31,922 nt of DNA from DAOVDI01 sp965373045 (GCA_965373045.1 CBDVEQ010000007.1:1-31922); one strand, 5' to 3'. Positions 23,621 through 31,880 are shown, numbered from the stretch's first letter. Notes: generated by a model not told the origin, from the letters alone. A program made the numbers and translations.

Positions 23621-24154
23621 TTATTTTTTTATAGCATCCAATTCTGTCTTTAGTTTTTTTTCGTCTTCCTGTGCTTTTAGCAGCTTTTGATAGGTGTTGC
23701 TTATCTGGCGCTGCATTTCGTCTCGTGATCTCATGTCATTCATGCTGTAAAATTCTTGCCAGAGGGCATTCATCTTCAGGGTTAACAACTGAACGTATTC
23801 CTCTGCCTTTTCCCATTTGTTTTCAAGCTGCTGTGACTCTTCTGCTTCTTTCTTGTCTTGATTCAAATCTTGTTCCCGTGTTTTTGGAATAATTTTTTTG
23901 GTTGTGCTTGAAGGCTGTTTTTCGTCCAGGCCGGCAGGTATGGCCTCAACTCTGCTGTTTGGTGTTTCAGTAATGATAATGGCTGATCGTCTTCTGCTAT
24001 TTCTGGTGGAGGCCGCAGTCAGGACGGTGATTTTTTTGCCCTTGAGTTTTGCGCGGCGTTCTTTTTCTTTTTTCGAGAGCTCTACAAGGCTTTGCGAGGA
24101 TAGAATTCCTGCGCAAAAAAATACCATAGTTATAAAGACAGATGCTTTTTTCAT
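23621..24154 (-). CDS. Exported coiled-coil protein of unknown function
   Basis: A 177-residue protein with a cleavable signal peptide (MKKASVFITMVFFCAGILSS, probable cut after SQS). A short conserved-looking block follows, LVELSKKEKERRAKLKGKK, then a low-complexity Ser/Thr/Arg-rich linker (about 45-95). The C-terminal half is a charged helical coiled coil (about 97-177) with repeated KWEKAEEYVQLL, RDEMQRQISNTYQKLL and EDEKKLKTELDAI stretches. It is probably periplasmic. ATG 24154 has GGGAAGGAAGC upstream and a consensus promoter. I do not recognise the family. It converges with the lipoprotein gene and shares no operon with comEC, which is upstream on the same strand with a 132-base gap. Confidence 0.75.
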   Translation of the reverse strand: MKKASVFITMVFFCAGILSSQSLVELSKKEKERRAKLKGKKITVLTAASTRNSRRRSAIIITETPNSRVEAIPAGLDEKQPSSTTKKIIPKTREQDLNQDKKEAEESQQLENKWEKAEEYVQLLTLKMNALWQEFYSMNDMRSRDEMQRQISNTYQKLLKAQEDEKKLKTELDAIKK

Positions 24155-24174
24155 GCTTCCTTCCCTTTATTAAT

Positions 24175-24203
24175 ATAATAATATGATTTTTTACTTCTGT
24201 CAA
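24175..24203 (-). promoter_or_regulatory. Promoter of the coiled-coil protein gene
   Basis: On the minus strand TTGACA (24203-24198), a 17-base spacer and TATTAT (24180-24175): perfect -35, spacing and a five-of-six -10. The leader is about 14 bases and includes GGGAAGG. The rest of the gap up to the comEC stop (24204-24286) shows no clear terminator. Confidence 0.75.
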
Positions 24204-24286
24204 ATATTTTAATTTTGCTTAGGCATTTCTATTTCTGTGATATGGGTAATATAAAAGCGAGGCCCTTTCCGTCAAAGCCGTATTTA

Positions 24287-26698
24287 TTAACCTTCATCAC
24301 GATTTTGGGAATGCAAACATTTTTGGCTTACGGCTGTCCTGATAAATAACTGCTCTCCGTCTGTAGAAATCTCAATGGCTCCGGATTTATCTGTCCGGTA
24401 AACAGTGGCGCCGATCTTGTTATACCTATTCAGGATTTTCTTGTCTGGATGGCCGTACATATTATTGTGCCCCACTGAAATAACTACAATATCCGGAGAA
24501 ACGGCACGCAAAAAAGAGAATGAACTGGATGTTTTGCTGCCGTGATGAGGAGATTTTAGTATCTGACTGTTGAGCTCATGCGGATTTTCGACCAGGTCAG
24601 ACTCTGCCTTTTCCTCGATGTCTCCGGTCAACAGAATGGCTATTTTCCCGTATTCAAGCCGCAAGACAAGAGATTGGTCATTATTTACTGAAAAAACCTC
24701 AGGATTTCCGCGGAGGGGATAAAGCGCCTGAATCTTAACGCCTGAAATGTGAGTGTCCCGTCCTCGAAATATTCGTTTATGCTGAATATTCAAAGGAAGA
24801 TTTTCCTTGAACTTTTCATAGTAGGTGTTTTGAGCGGGATAAAATGCCTCCCAATATTCCATGATATGGAAATTTTTCGCCACACTGATCAGTCCTTTAA
24901 GATGATCAGGATGGCCGTGAGTCAATACAAGATAATCGATGGCTTTTATTCCCTTGTTCCAGAGAAAACGGGAGACGATCTTTTCACCGACATCAAAACG
25001 ACTACCGGGAAACCCTCCTCCGTCGATCAGCATTTTTTTTTGCCCGGGGAATTCAATAAGTATTGATTCTCCCTGCCCGACATCCAAAACTGTCATGCAG
25101 AGATGCTCTGTTCGAACGGGAAATGGATGGATTATTATTACTGATAAAAGGACCAATGCTCCCATAACGGTTGTGAGTCTCACTTTTTTGGAGCGGATGG
25201 GGAGAAGAAGAACTAGAAGGAAGAAAAAATATCCGGCCACAACCCACAAGTATGGGGTCGGGACCCTGAACGACATAAATTTTATTCCATCCATGACAGT
25301 TGATAGGTGAATGAGCTGGTCGATCAGAAAACCAAGAATAGAAGCCAGAAACTGAGCGATTCCCAAGCTTATAAATGCTATGGGCAAAAGTATAAATCCC
25401 ATAGTCATGATGATTCCCAAAAAAGGGATCGCAGCACAGTTCAGAAGGATGGAGGAAAATGTTACACGGTTGAAAGCAAGAGCGATAAATGGCAGAACAC
25501 CCATTTGGGCTGTGAAGGAGAGAACCAGCATCTCACTGATCTTAAAAGGAAGGCACGGAATCAGCTTAAGGATTCTTGGGAAAAAGAGGATGATCGAGAG
25601 CATGGCAGCATAGGTCAGCTGAAAGCCAAGGCTGAAAAGTTGGAATGGATCTAGAAGGAGAAGAAGGAATGCGCTCATGAAAAGAGTATTAATGAGGGAG
25701 ATGTCTTTCCAGAACGTTTTTCCAAAAAGATAGGCAAGAGCCATGATGGTTGCTCTCAGGACTGAAGGCCTGCCCTCAACGAGAAAGGCATAGAAGCTCA
25801 AAAAAAACATCAAAAGGATATAAGATATACGTGTTGGGATCTTCAGGATTTTAAACAGGGAGAAAAGTATAAAAGAAATAATTCCGATGTGAGCGCCTGA
25901 TATGGCGAAGAGATGGAAAAGGCCGGACTTTTGAAGGGCCTGTATAGTGGTTTCTGGTATTCTTCCTCTCTCACCAAGCAGAAGCGCCTCGAGCACAGCT
26001 CCTTTTTCTGAGATGGAATGAGTATTTGAACCTGGAAACAGTGCCTGTATTTTTTCCTGGAGGTCCCTCCGTATAAGGGATATTCCCCGCAAAGGGGAGA
26101 AAAGGGAGCCGGGTCGGATCTTTTGAACTAAGAGCGGGCTTTTAGAGTGGGCTCTGTTATGGAGATTCTGGGTCTTCAGCAGCCATTCGAAAGGAGCGGA
26201 GTCAAAGTTTCTGAAGCCAGGAAATGTGCTGATCTGAGCAGATACTTTAATACGGTCACCAGTTAATAGATTGCGTATATGAACCAATTCCGGGGTATGA
26301 AAAAGAGATATCTTCAAGTTCCCTTTGATCTGTTTTTTATTTGTTCCCAAAATGATATTTTCGACTTTCAGGTATAAAGTATCTTTATCAAGGCCTCTGG
26401 AGGGAGTGCGAAAAAGAATTCCGGTAAAATCTGCATATATGTCAGGGTTGAACCGGTGTAGAGCATTTTTTTCGTACCCGGTATTGTGGTCCTGATAAAG
26501 AGCTGCCCCAGCGAGAAAAATAGTTATGAGGGATAAAACCAAAGCAGGTATTTCTTTTTTTTTCAGGAAAATGATCCAGGCCAGGAGAGGGGAAACAGCC
26601 AGGATGGGCAGTAGCAGCAGGGGGGGCAGGGGGATTAAAGATGCCCCAAAAATCCCCAGGATGAAAGCAAGAGAAATGTACAAAAAAGGAGAAATCAC
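24287..26698 (-). CDS. comEC: ComEC/Rec2-type DNA-uptake channel protein
   Basis: A polytopic membrane protein of about 803 residues. It has N-terminal membrane helices and a soluble OB-like DUF4131 region. A competence-domain channel follows (SGLFHLFAISGAHIGIISFI, then VEGRPSVLRATIMALAYLFG). The C-terminal metallo-beta-lactamase-type domain contains LDVGQGESILIEFPG, DGGGFPG, THGHPDHLKG (about residue 592) and SPHHGSKTSSS. ComEC carries single-stranded DNA across the inner membrane during transformation. The open frame continues upstream to 26953, but that part overlaps the M20 gene on the same strand in another frame and does not look like ComEC. The GTG at 26698 lies one base past the M20 stop codon (TGACGTG) and restores the usual start just before the first helix. 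TTG 26686 is an alternative. The four-base junction suggests translational coupling. Confidence 0.88.
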   Translation of the reverse strand: MISPFLYISLAFILGIFGASLIPLPPLLLLPILAVSPLLAWIIFLKKKEIPALVLSLITIFLAGAALYQDHNTGYEKNALHRFNPDIYADFTGILFRTPSRGLDKDTLYLKVENIILGTNKKQIKGNLKISLFHTPELVHIRNLLTGDRIKVSAQISTFPGFRNFDSAPFEWLLKTQNLHNRAHSKSPLLVQKIRPGSLFSPLRGISLIRRDLQEKIQALFPGSNTHSISEKGAVLEALLLGERGRIPETTIQALQKSGLFHLFAISGAHIGIISFILFSLFKILKIPTRISYILLMFFLSFYAFLVEGRPSVLRATIMALAYLFGKTFWKDISLINTLFMSAFLLLLLDPFQLFSLGFQLTYAAMLSIILFFPRILKLIPCLPFKISEMLVLSFTAQMGVLPFIALAFNRVTFSSILLNCAAIPFLGIIMTMGFILLPIAFISLGIAQFLASILGFLIDQLIHLSTVMDGIKFMSFRVPTPYLWVVAGYFFFLLVLLLPIRSKKVRLTTVMGALVLLSVIIIHPFPVRTEHLCMTVLDVGQGESILIEFPGQKKMLIDGGGFPGSRFDVGEKIVSRFLWNKGIKAIDYLVLTHGHPDHLKGLISVAKNFHIMEYWEAFYPAQNTYYEKFKENLPLNIQHKRIFRGRDTHISGVKIQALYPLRGNPEVFSVNNDQSLVLRLEYGKIAILLTGDIEEKAESDLVENPHELNSQILKSPHHGSKTSSSFSFLRAVSPDIVVISVGHNNMYGHPDKKILNRYNKIGATVYRTDKSGAIEISTDGEQLFIRTAVSQKCLHSQNRDEG

Positions 26699-26699
26699 G

Positions 26700-28004
26700 T
26701 CAGTTTGTGCCGATGGTTTCCTGGTTCTGATGAGCCAGGCTGTCCAGCAGAAGGTGGCACATGATCTTAATTCCAAGAGAGATGCTCCGTTCATCCGGAT
26801 TGAAATTCGGACTGTGGAGCGGAGACATTGAACGCCGTCTTGGATTCTTGACTCCCAGGAAGAAATAAAACCCAGGAATTTTTTGGCAGTATAAGGAAAA
26901 ATCCTCGGCAACCATCTGTGGAGTGATGGGAAAAACATTCTCTTTACCAACAATGTTATACAGTGTCGGGGTCATGATTTTTGCTAACTCTGGATGATTA
27001 TAGAGAGGAGGTGTGCCCTCTCGGTAGAGCATTTCATAATCAGCACCATAGGCATCTGTTATTCCCTCAACGATCTTCTCTATATAATGACGGATATTTT
27101 TCCTGTTTGTCTCACTCAGAGTTCTAACCGTTCCCTCGAACCGGACGGATTCTGCAATGATATTGGCTTTTGTCCCTCCGGAAATTTTTCCCACGGATAT
27201 TAATGCCGGATCCGTAGCATCCAGGAAGCGGCTGATAATTGTCTGTATATTGACTATCACATGAGAGGCGAGTATGATGGCATCGATACCTTCATGAGGC
27301 CTGGCGCCATGTGAACTCCTTCCTTTGATCGTGATGATAAATCTGTCAGAAGAAGCCATGATCGGTCCTGATGAAAAGGCCACGCTGCCCAGATCGTCCG
27401 GCCAGACATGAAGACCGAATATGGCTTTTACCGGAGGATCTTCTAGGACTCCCTCTTTGATCATCAGTTCTGCTCCTCCGTCTTCACCTGGAGGGGGGCC
27501 TTCTTCGGCCGGTTGGAATATAAACTTGATATTTCCTTTGATCTGGTCTCGAAATGAATTCAAAACATATGCAGTCCCAAGAACGATGGATGTATGGATA
27601 TCATGACCGCAGGCATGCATAACTCCTGGATTCAGTGACCTGAATGGAACATTGACCAACTCCTGAATAGGAAGAGCGTCCATGTCAGCACGAATTCCGA
27701 TCGTAGGCCCGGGATGGTCTCCGTGGAGGAGACCGACTACGCCTGTTTTTGCTATACCTGTTTCCACATCCAACCCAAGAGACAGAAGTCTGGAAGCAAT
27801 AAGCTTGGATGTTTCAAACTCCCTGTTGCTCAGTTCCGGATTCATGTGAATGAATCGGCGGATCTTGATGATTTGTGCTTTGTTCCGGGCAATAGCTTCG
27901 TCAATGCGTGCAGAGGTTTTTTTATCAACTGCGATCCCGAATGATCCGGTAATCCAGTAGAAAAGGAAAATGTATAGGATGATAAATCGGGATCCCCTGT
28001 GCAT
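26700..28004 (-). CDS. Exported M20-family amidohydrolase / carboxypeptidase
   Basis: A 434-residue dinuclear zinc hydrolase of the aminoacylase / IAA-amino-acid hydrolase branch of M20. An N-terminal hydrophobic segment (FIILYIFLFYWITGSFGIAV) acts as signal peptide or anchor, so the enzyme should work in the periplasm. Metal-binding motifs are complete: HACGHDIHT (C132, H134), PAEEG (E167/E168), GLHVWP (H199) and LHSPNFN near the C-terminus. A dimerisation (lid) domain starting around FIITIKGRSSHGARPHEGID is present. It probably releases amino acids from N-acyl or N-carbamoyl derivatives or small peptides; the substrate is not determinable. There is no ribosome site, and a consensus promoter places the transcript start at the ATG itself. 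comEC follows with its start one base past the stop. Confidence 0.9.
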   Translation of the reverse strand: MHRGSRFIILYIFLFYWITGSFGIAVDKKTSARIDEAIARNKAQIIKIRRFIHMNPELSNREFETSKLIASRLLSLGLDVETGIAKTGVVGLLHGDHPGPTIGIRADMDALPIQELVNVPFRSLNPGVMHACGHDIHTSIVLGTAYVLNSFRDQIKGNIKFIFQPAEEGPPPGEDGGAELMIKEGVLEDPPVKAIFGLHVWPDDLGSVAFSSGPIMASSDRFIITIKGRSSHGARPHEGIDAIILASHVIVNIQTIISRFLDATDPALISVGKISGGTKANIIAESVRFEGTVRTLSETNRKNIRHYIEKIVEGITDAYGADYEMLYREGTPPLYNHPELAKIMTPTLYNIVGKENVFPITPQMVAEDFSLYCQKIPGFYFFLGVKNPRRRSMSPLHSPNFNPDERSISLGIKIMCHLLLDSLAHQNQETIGTN

Positions 28005-28010
28005 GGATTT

Positions 28011-28039
28011 ATGATAAAATTATACGCGTTATATGTCAA
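28011..28039 (-). promoter_or_regulatory. Consensus promoter of the M20 gene, predicting a leaderless mRNA
   Basis: On the minus strand TTGACA (28039-28034), exactly 17 bases, then TATCAT (28016-28011). Six bases lie between the -10 and the ATG, so the expected +1 is the A of the start codon at 28004. Confidence 0.75.
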
Positions 28040-28061
28040 TGAAAGAAATGGTAGCAACAGG

Positions 28062-29669
28062 CTAGATTGTAACAGTTTCTTTATATTCTCCGTATTCTTC
28101 TTTTAATACCGAAGAAATTTCCCCGATCGAGGCCATAGCTCTGACTGCCTCTATAATGGGCTGAACACAATTATTATTGTTCCTTACTGCATTGCGTAAT
28201 TCTTGTAACCGGGATTCAACCTTGCCGGATGATCTTTCCCGTTTTAGACGCTTAAGTCTGTCGGTCTGACTTTTTTCAACATGCTCCGGAGGAAACTCCA
28301 GTTGAAAATCAACAGGCTGACCGCCTGAGCTGAAGGCATTAAGCCCAACTATGATCTGACTGCTGTCCTCGATATTCTTTTGATAAGAATATGCGCTGTT
28401 CTGAATTTCCTGCTGAATATAACCTGTTTCAATTGTTTTGAGTGTTCCCCCCAGGTCATCGATCTTGCGCAAGTAAACTCCAACCTTTTTTTCGATCTCA
28501 TCCGTAAGGTTTTCGATGAAGTATGAACCGCCCAGGGGGTCAACTGTATCAGGCACGCCGCTTTCATGAGCGATGATCTGTTGTGTCCTTAATGCGATCC
28601 TGGCCGATTCCTGGCTTGGAAGAGAGAGGGCTTCGTCTCTAGAATTTGTGTGTAGGGATTGAGTTCCTCCGAGAATGGATGCCAGCGCCTGAAGAGTGAC
28701 ACGAATAACGTTGTTTTCAGGTTCCTGGGCTTGGAGTGTAACTCCGCTTGTCTGGGTGTGAAATCTGAATTTCCAGGATAGTGGATTTTTTGCTTTGAAT
28801 TTTTCCCTCATGATCCTGGCCCAGATTCGCCTTGCAGCTCGGAATTTTGCAACTTCTTCCAGAAGATTGTTGTGGGAAGCCAGGAAAAAGGACAGGCGGG
28901 GTGCAAAGGAATCCACATCCAGACCTGCATTAACAGCGGCCTGGAGGTAGGCTATGGCATTGGTAAAGGTGAAGGCCAGTTCCTGAACAGCAGTTGCTCC
29001 TGCTTCCCTGATGTGGTATCCACTGATGCTCATTGTGTTCAAGTTCGGCACATTTTTTTGGCAAAATTCAAGTATGTCTGTGATTATCTTCAAAGAGGGA
29101 CCGGGCGGAAAAATATATGTACCTCGAGCAATATACTCCTTTAGGATGTCATTCTGGATCGTGCCGGCCAATCTAGCCCAGGGGATTCCCCTGTTTTCGG
29201 AGAGAACGAGATACATGGCGAGCAGAATAACGGCGGTAGAATTGATCGTCATGGACACACTGACGTTTTCCAGGGGGATTTGATCGAACAGTTTTTCCAT
29301 GTCCTCGAGTGTGTCGATCGCGACCCCTACTTTTCCCACCTCTCCAAGGGCTCTCGGGTCATCTGAATCAAGGCCGATCTGAGTCGGAAGGTCAAAGGCA
29401 ACACTGAGGCCTGTCTGGCCTTTGGACAGAAGATATCGATAGCGCTTGTTGGACTCCTCTGCTGTTCCGAACCCTGCATATTGCCTCATGGTCCACAATC
29501 GTCCTCTGTACATACTGGGATAGACGCCTCTGGTAAATGGATATTTCCCGGGATCTCCCAGCTGCTGCTCCGGATCGAACCCGGACAGGTCTTTGTGGGA
29601 ATAGATTTTTTTGACTTCGATGTCAGAATGAGTCAGAAAGCAATCTTTACGTTCCTTTGATCCGGACAT
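28062..29669 (-). CDS. mcmA: Methylmalonyl-CoA mutase, catalytic large subunit without B12 domain
   Basis: A 535-residue TIM-barrel subunit of an acyl-CoA mutase that interconverts succinyl-CoA and methylmalonyl-CoA through an adenosylcobalamin radical. Motifs: YPSMYRGRLWTMRQYAGFGT, GLSVAFDLPTQIG, SVSMTINST, GTIQNDILKEYIARGTYIFP, SISGYHIREAGATAVQE, FHTQTSG and GGTQSLHTNS. Y54 and R172 are 118 residues apart, the same spacing as the Tyr89/Arg207 pair that binds the carboxylate in characterised methylmalonyl-CoA mutases. Isobutyryl-CoA mutases replace these with Phe and Gln, so methylmalonyl specificity is favoured. The protein ends before the cobalamin-binding domain, which must be a separate subunit elsewhere, and no small subunit or meaB is in the window. 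It has its own promoter upstream and no ribosome site. Confidence 0.92.
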   Translation of the reverse strand: MSGSKERKDCFLTHSDIEVKKIYSHKDLSGFDPEQQLGDPGKYPFTRGVYPSMYRGRLWTMRQYAGFGTAEESNKRYRYLLSKGQTGLSVAFDLPTQIGLDSDDPRALGEVGKVGVAIDTLEDMEKLFDQIPLENVSVSMTINSTAVILLAMYLVLSENRGIPWARLAGTIQNDILKEYIARGTYIFPPGPSLKIITDILEFCQKNVPNLNTMSISGYHIREAGATAVQELAFTFTNAIAYLQAAVNAGLDVDSFAPRLSFFLASHNNLLEEVAKFRAARRIWARIMREKFKAKNPLSWKFRFHTQTSGVTLQAQEPENNVIRVTLQALASILGGTQSLHTNSRDEALSLPSQESARIALRTQQIIAHESGVPDTVDPLGGSYFIENLTDEIEKKVGVYLRKIDDLGGTLKTIETGYIQQEIQNSAYSYQKNIEDSSQIIVGLNAFSSGGQPVDFQLEFPPEHVEKSQTDRLKRLKRERSSGKVESRLQELRNAVRNNNNCVQPIIEAVRAMASIGEISSVLKEEYGEYKETVTI

Positions 29670-29679
29670 GGTTAATTTG

Positions 29680-29708
29680 ATTGTATTGTTTTATGCCCGG
29701 TATTTCAA
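29680..29708 (-). promoter_or_regulatory. Promoter of the mutase gene, predicting a nearly leaderless mRNA
   Basis: On the minus strand TTGAAA (29708-29703), 17 bases, TACAAT (29685-29680). Ten bases separate the -10 from ATG 29669, so the predicted leader is about four bases. It sits inside the 58-base gap after enolase, so the mutase can be expressed independently. Confidence 0.6.
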
Positions 29709-29727
29709 GAAGGCCCTTATCCGCTGC

Positions 29728-31029
29728 TTAAAAGCGAGTGATATATTTCTTCAAAGCGTCTGTTCCTGCGTATTTTCCCCTATCTGCAAGTTCTTCTTCT
29801 ATTTCAAGAAGTCTGTTGTATTTTTCTACCCGTTCACTCCGGCATAGCGAGCCTGTCTTGATCTGACCGGCATCCATAGCTACACTCAAATCGGCAATGA
29901 AAGTATCTGATGTCTCACCCGAACGGTGGGAAATGACGGTGGTATAATCGTTTTTATGGGCATTATCGATCACTTGAATGGTCTCGCTTAAAGTTCCTAT
30001 CTGGTTGAGTTTGATCAGGATGGAATTCCCAATTCCCTGCTGAATTCCCTTTTGGAATCGTTCCAAATTGGTTACGAAAATATCATCTCCGACGATCTGG
30101 ATCTTTTTACCGAGTTCCTGCGTCATTAAAGTCCACCCCTCCCAGTCATCTTCTGCACATCCATCCTCGATGGAGATGATAGGATAGGCATTGACCAGAT
30201 CTTTGTAGAAATCAATGATCTGTTCAGATGTTTTTTCCGAGCCGTCGGATTTATGGAAGACATATTTTCCATCTATGTAGAATTCCGATGCAGCCGCGTC
30301 AAGGGCAAGAAAGACATCCCTGGCTGGTTGATAACCGGCTTTCTGAATGCTCTCCAGGATGACTTCAATGGCTTCCGTGTTGGAGCGCAGATTCGGGGCG
30401 AATCCTCCCTCATCTCCAACCGATGTGTTGTATCCTTTTTCTTTAAGGATCTTTTTAAGCTGATGAAAAACCTCTGCAGATGTTCTGATGGCCTCAGAAA
30501 AACTCGGGCAGCCTGCTGGAACGATCATGAATTCCTGTATATCAACATTGTTATCAGCATGGGAACCGCCATTGAGGATATTGATCTGAGGGACCGGAAG
30601 CAGGTAACTGTCCTTTTTTCCCAGGTAATCGTATAGAGGTTTTCCAGATGCTTTTGCCGCAGCCTGAGCTGTGGCCATGGAAACAGAAAGGATGGCATTC
30701 GCGCCGAGCCGGGATTTGGCTGGAGTACCGTCAAGGCGGATCATTGTACTGTCGATCTCTTCCTGGGAAAGAGCATCTTTTCCAATAATTTCCGGAGTAA
30801 TGATTTCTTTAATATTTAAAAGAGCCTTGAGCACTCCTTTTCCCAGGAAGCGTTTTTGATCGCCGTCTCTAAGCTCGAGGGCCTCGTGAGTCCCTGTCGA
30901 TGCGCCGGAAGGAATTGATGCAACTCCTATGTCACCTGAGTCTAAAATAATGTGGCATCTTATTGTAGGATTGCCTCTCGAGTCCAAAATTTCTTGAGCC
31001 TTGATCTCGTGTATAGTAGTATTCTCCAT
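29728..31029 (-). CDS. eno: Enolase (phosphopyruvate hydratase)
   Basis: A 433-residue glycolytic/gluconeogenic enzyme, converting 2-phosphoglycerate to PEP, with all landmarks: AQEILDSRGNPT at the start, the mobile loop SGASTG, the NGGSHADNNVDIQEFM segment, SVGDEGGFAP with the catalytic Glu, ISIEDG and GDDIFVTN for magnesium, the family signature ILIKLNQIGTLSET containing the catalytic Lys, SHRSGET, and the C-terminal RSERVEKYNRLLEIEEEL. Length is standard. No ribosome site precedes ATG 31029 and no clear promoter is seen in the 47-base gap after ytxH, so it may be transcribed with the ytxH/DUF948 pair. Its product, PEP, is also the product or substrate of the PEPCK encoded about 14 kb away. 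Confidence 0.97.
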   Translation of the reverse strand: MENTTIHEIKAQEILDSRGNPTIRCHIILDSGDIGVASIPSGASTGTHEALELRDGDQKRFLGKGVLKALLNIKEIITPEIIGKDALSQEEIDSTMIRLDGTPAKSRLGANAILSVSMATAQAAAKASGKPLYDYLGKKDSYLLPVPQINILNGGSHADNNVDIQEFMIVPAGCPSFSEAIRTSAEVFHQLKKILKEKGYNTSVGDEGGFAPNLRSNTEAIEVILESIQKAGYQPARDVFLALDAAASEFYIDGKYVFHKSDGSEKTSEQIIDFYKDLVNAYPIISIEDGCAEDDWEGWTLMTQELGKKIQIVGDDIFVTNLERFQKGIQQGIGNSILIKLNQIGTLSETIQVIDNAHKNDYTTVISHRSGETSDTFIADLSVAMDAGQIKTGSLCRSERVEKYNRLLEIEEELADRGKYAGTDALKKYITRF

Positions 31030-31076
31030 TTTTATTCATACATTCTTATTAAAGATTGGTGTGGTGAATTTCTATA

Positions 31077-31412
31077 TTAGAAGATATCTTTTTCTTTTTT
31101 TTCGTTTTTTATTGGGGGCTCCGGAGGTGTTTTGGAGAATTCTTCTTTTTTCTTTTCAACAAACTCTTTAACGACCTCTATGCCCTCACCTGTTTTTTCC
31201 TTAATAGCCTGAACACCTTTTTCCGCTTCTTTGGTTATTTTTTCATACGTGACCTTGGCTTTTTCTCCAGTTTTTTGAGCCTGTTCCTGAATTTTTTTCC
31301 GTGTTTCAGTGCCACTTGCCGGAGCAAAAAGAACTCCCAGAATAAATCCTGTTGCCGTACCGAGAAGGAAAGACAGGGTTACCTCCAAGGCAGATGTGTT
31401 ATTATTTGACAT
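31077..31412 (-). CDS. YtxH-domain small membrane protein
   Basis: A 111-residue protein with one N-terminal membrane segment (LSFLLGTATGFILGVLFAP) followed by the YtxH signature ASGTETRKKI. A Lys/Glu-rich helical tail follows (repeated EKTGE, KAKVTYEKITKEAEK), and the C-terminus is Pro- and Lys-rich. YtxH proteins are common small envelope or stress proteins of unknown mechanism. ATG 31412 has AAGGAGG upstream, lying inside the end of the preceding gene, and the two are only one base apart. They commonly occur as a pair with DUF948 proteins. Confidence 0.85.
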   Translation of the reverse strand: MSNNNTSALEVTLSFLLGTATGFILGVLFAPASGTETRKKIQEQAQKTGEKAKVTYEKITKEAEKGVQAIKEKTGEGIEVVKEFVEKKKEEFSKTPPEPPIKNEKKEKDIF

Positions 31413-31413
31413 A

Positions 31414-31782
31414 TTAATCCTCCTTGCGTTTTTTCCGTTTTCTAAGTTGTCGCCACCCCAGGTTGATCAAGGGAGCTAGAAAAGGCCAATATTTCGAAGA
31501 CGGCCTTAAGAAATTTTTTGTGAGGAACTTGGTCGTTTTTGAAAGATCTGCAGTTGCTTTTTTGGCCGATTTAAGGATATCATCCAGGTCATCGATTTTC
31601 CCTTGGGCCATAATGGTCGTTTTATTGAGATTTTGAGTTAATTCTTGAATTTCAACGAGTGTCTTTTCTCCCTCTTTTGCGGTTTTTCGGAGTTGGGTGA
31701 ATAAAAATACGAGAAAAGTAACGGCCACAACAGCCGCGATCGTCAAGACCAACAGTATAAATTGATTCAGGGTAAGCGCCAT
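31414..31782 (-). CDS. DUF948-like single-pass membrane protein
   Basis: A 122-residue protein with one N-terminal membrane helix (about residues 8-30, LLVLTIAAVVAVTFLVFLF). A coiled-coil-like region follows (EGEKTLVEIQELTQNLNKTT...DDLDDILKSAKKATADLSKT), then a basic C-terminus (RKRKKRKED). The pattern of a membrane helix followed by repeated hydrophobic-polar segments with L..TV..I..L...L is typical of DUF948 proteins. The gene is followed at once by ytxH. ATG 31782 has no ribosome site; a promoter nine bases upstream and an inverted repeat overlapping the start are described separately. Confidence 0.75.
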   Translation of the reverse strand: MALTLNQFILLVLTIAAVVAVTFLVFLFTQLRKTAKEGEKTLVEIQELTQNLNKTTIMAQGKIDDLDDILKSAKKATADLSKTTKFLTKNFLRPSSKYWPFLAPLINLGWRQLRKRKKRKED

Positions 31783-31797
31783 ATCAATACATTGATA
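31782..31797. promoter_or_regulatory. Perfect inverted repeat over the -10 box and start codon, candidate operator
   Basis: TATCAAT-AC-ATTGATA (7 + 2 + 7, perfect dyad) covers the -10 hexamer and reaches the first base of the ATG of the DUF948 gene. A protein bound here would block both transcription and, on the mRNA, access to the start. No regulator is identified. Confidence 0.4.
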
Positions 31798-31820
31798 AAA
31801 TAAAATGATCTATTTGTCAA
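31792..31820 (-). promoter_or_regulatory. Promoter of the DUF948-ytxH genes, predicting a nearly leaderless mRNA
   Basis: On the minus strand TTGACA (31820-31815), 17 bases, TATCAA (31797-31792). Nine bases separate the -10 from ATG 31782, so the predicted leader is about three bases. Confidence 0.6.
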
Positions 31821-31880
31821 TAAGATTCATTTGCACAATGGATGTAAAATCAACGAAATTCTCTGGTTGTCTAAGCAAAG

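Noticed and set aside
25307..25654. Plus-strand frames inside comEC
   Set aside because: The translated sequence is charged and repetitive, as expected from the complement of hydrophobic helices; no independent signals.
26699..26953. N-terminal 85-residue extension of the ComEC reading frame
   Set aside because: It overlaps the C-terminal coding part of the M20 hydrolase on the same strand in another frame, has no membrane or family features, and the GTG at 26698 gives the expected ComEC start.
29670..29727. Terminator after enolase
   Set aside because: AAGGGCCTT is a short palindrome but has no T-tract; a promoter for the mutase is the clearer signal in this gap.
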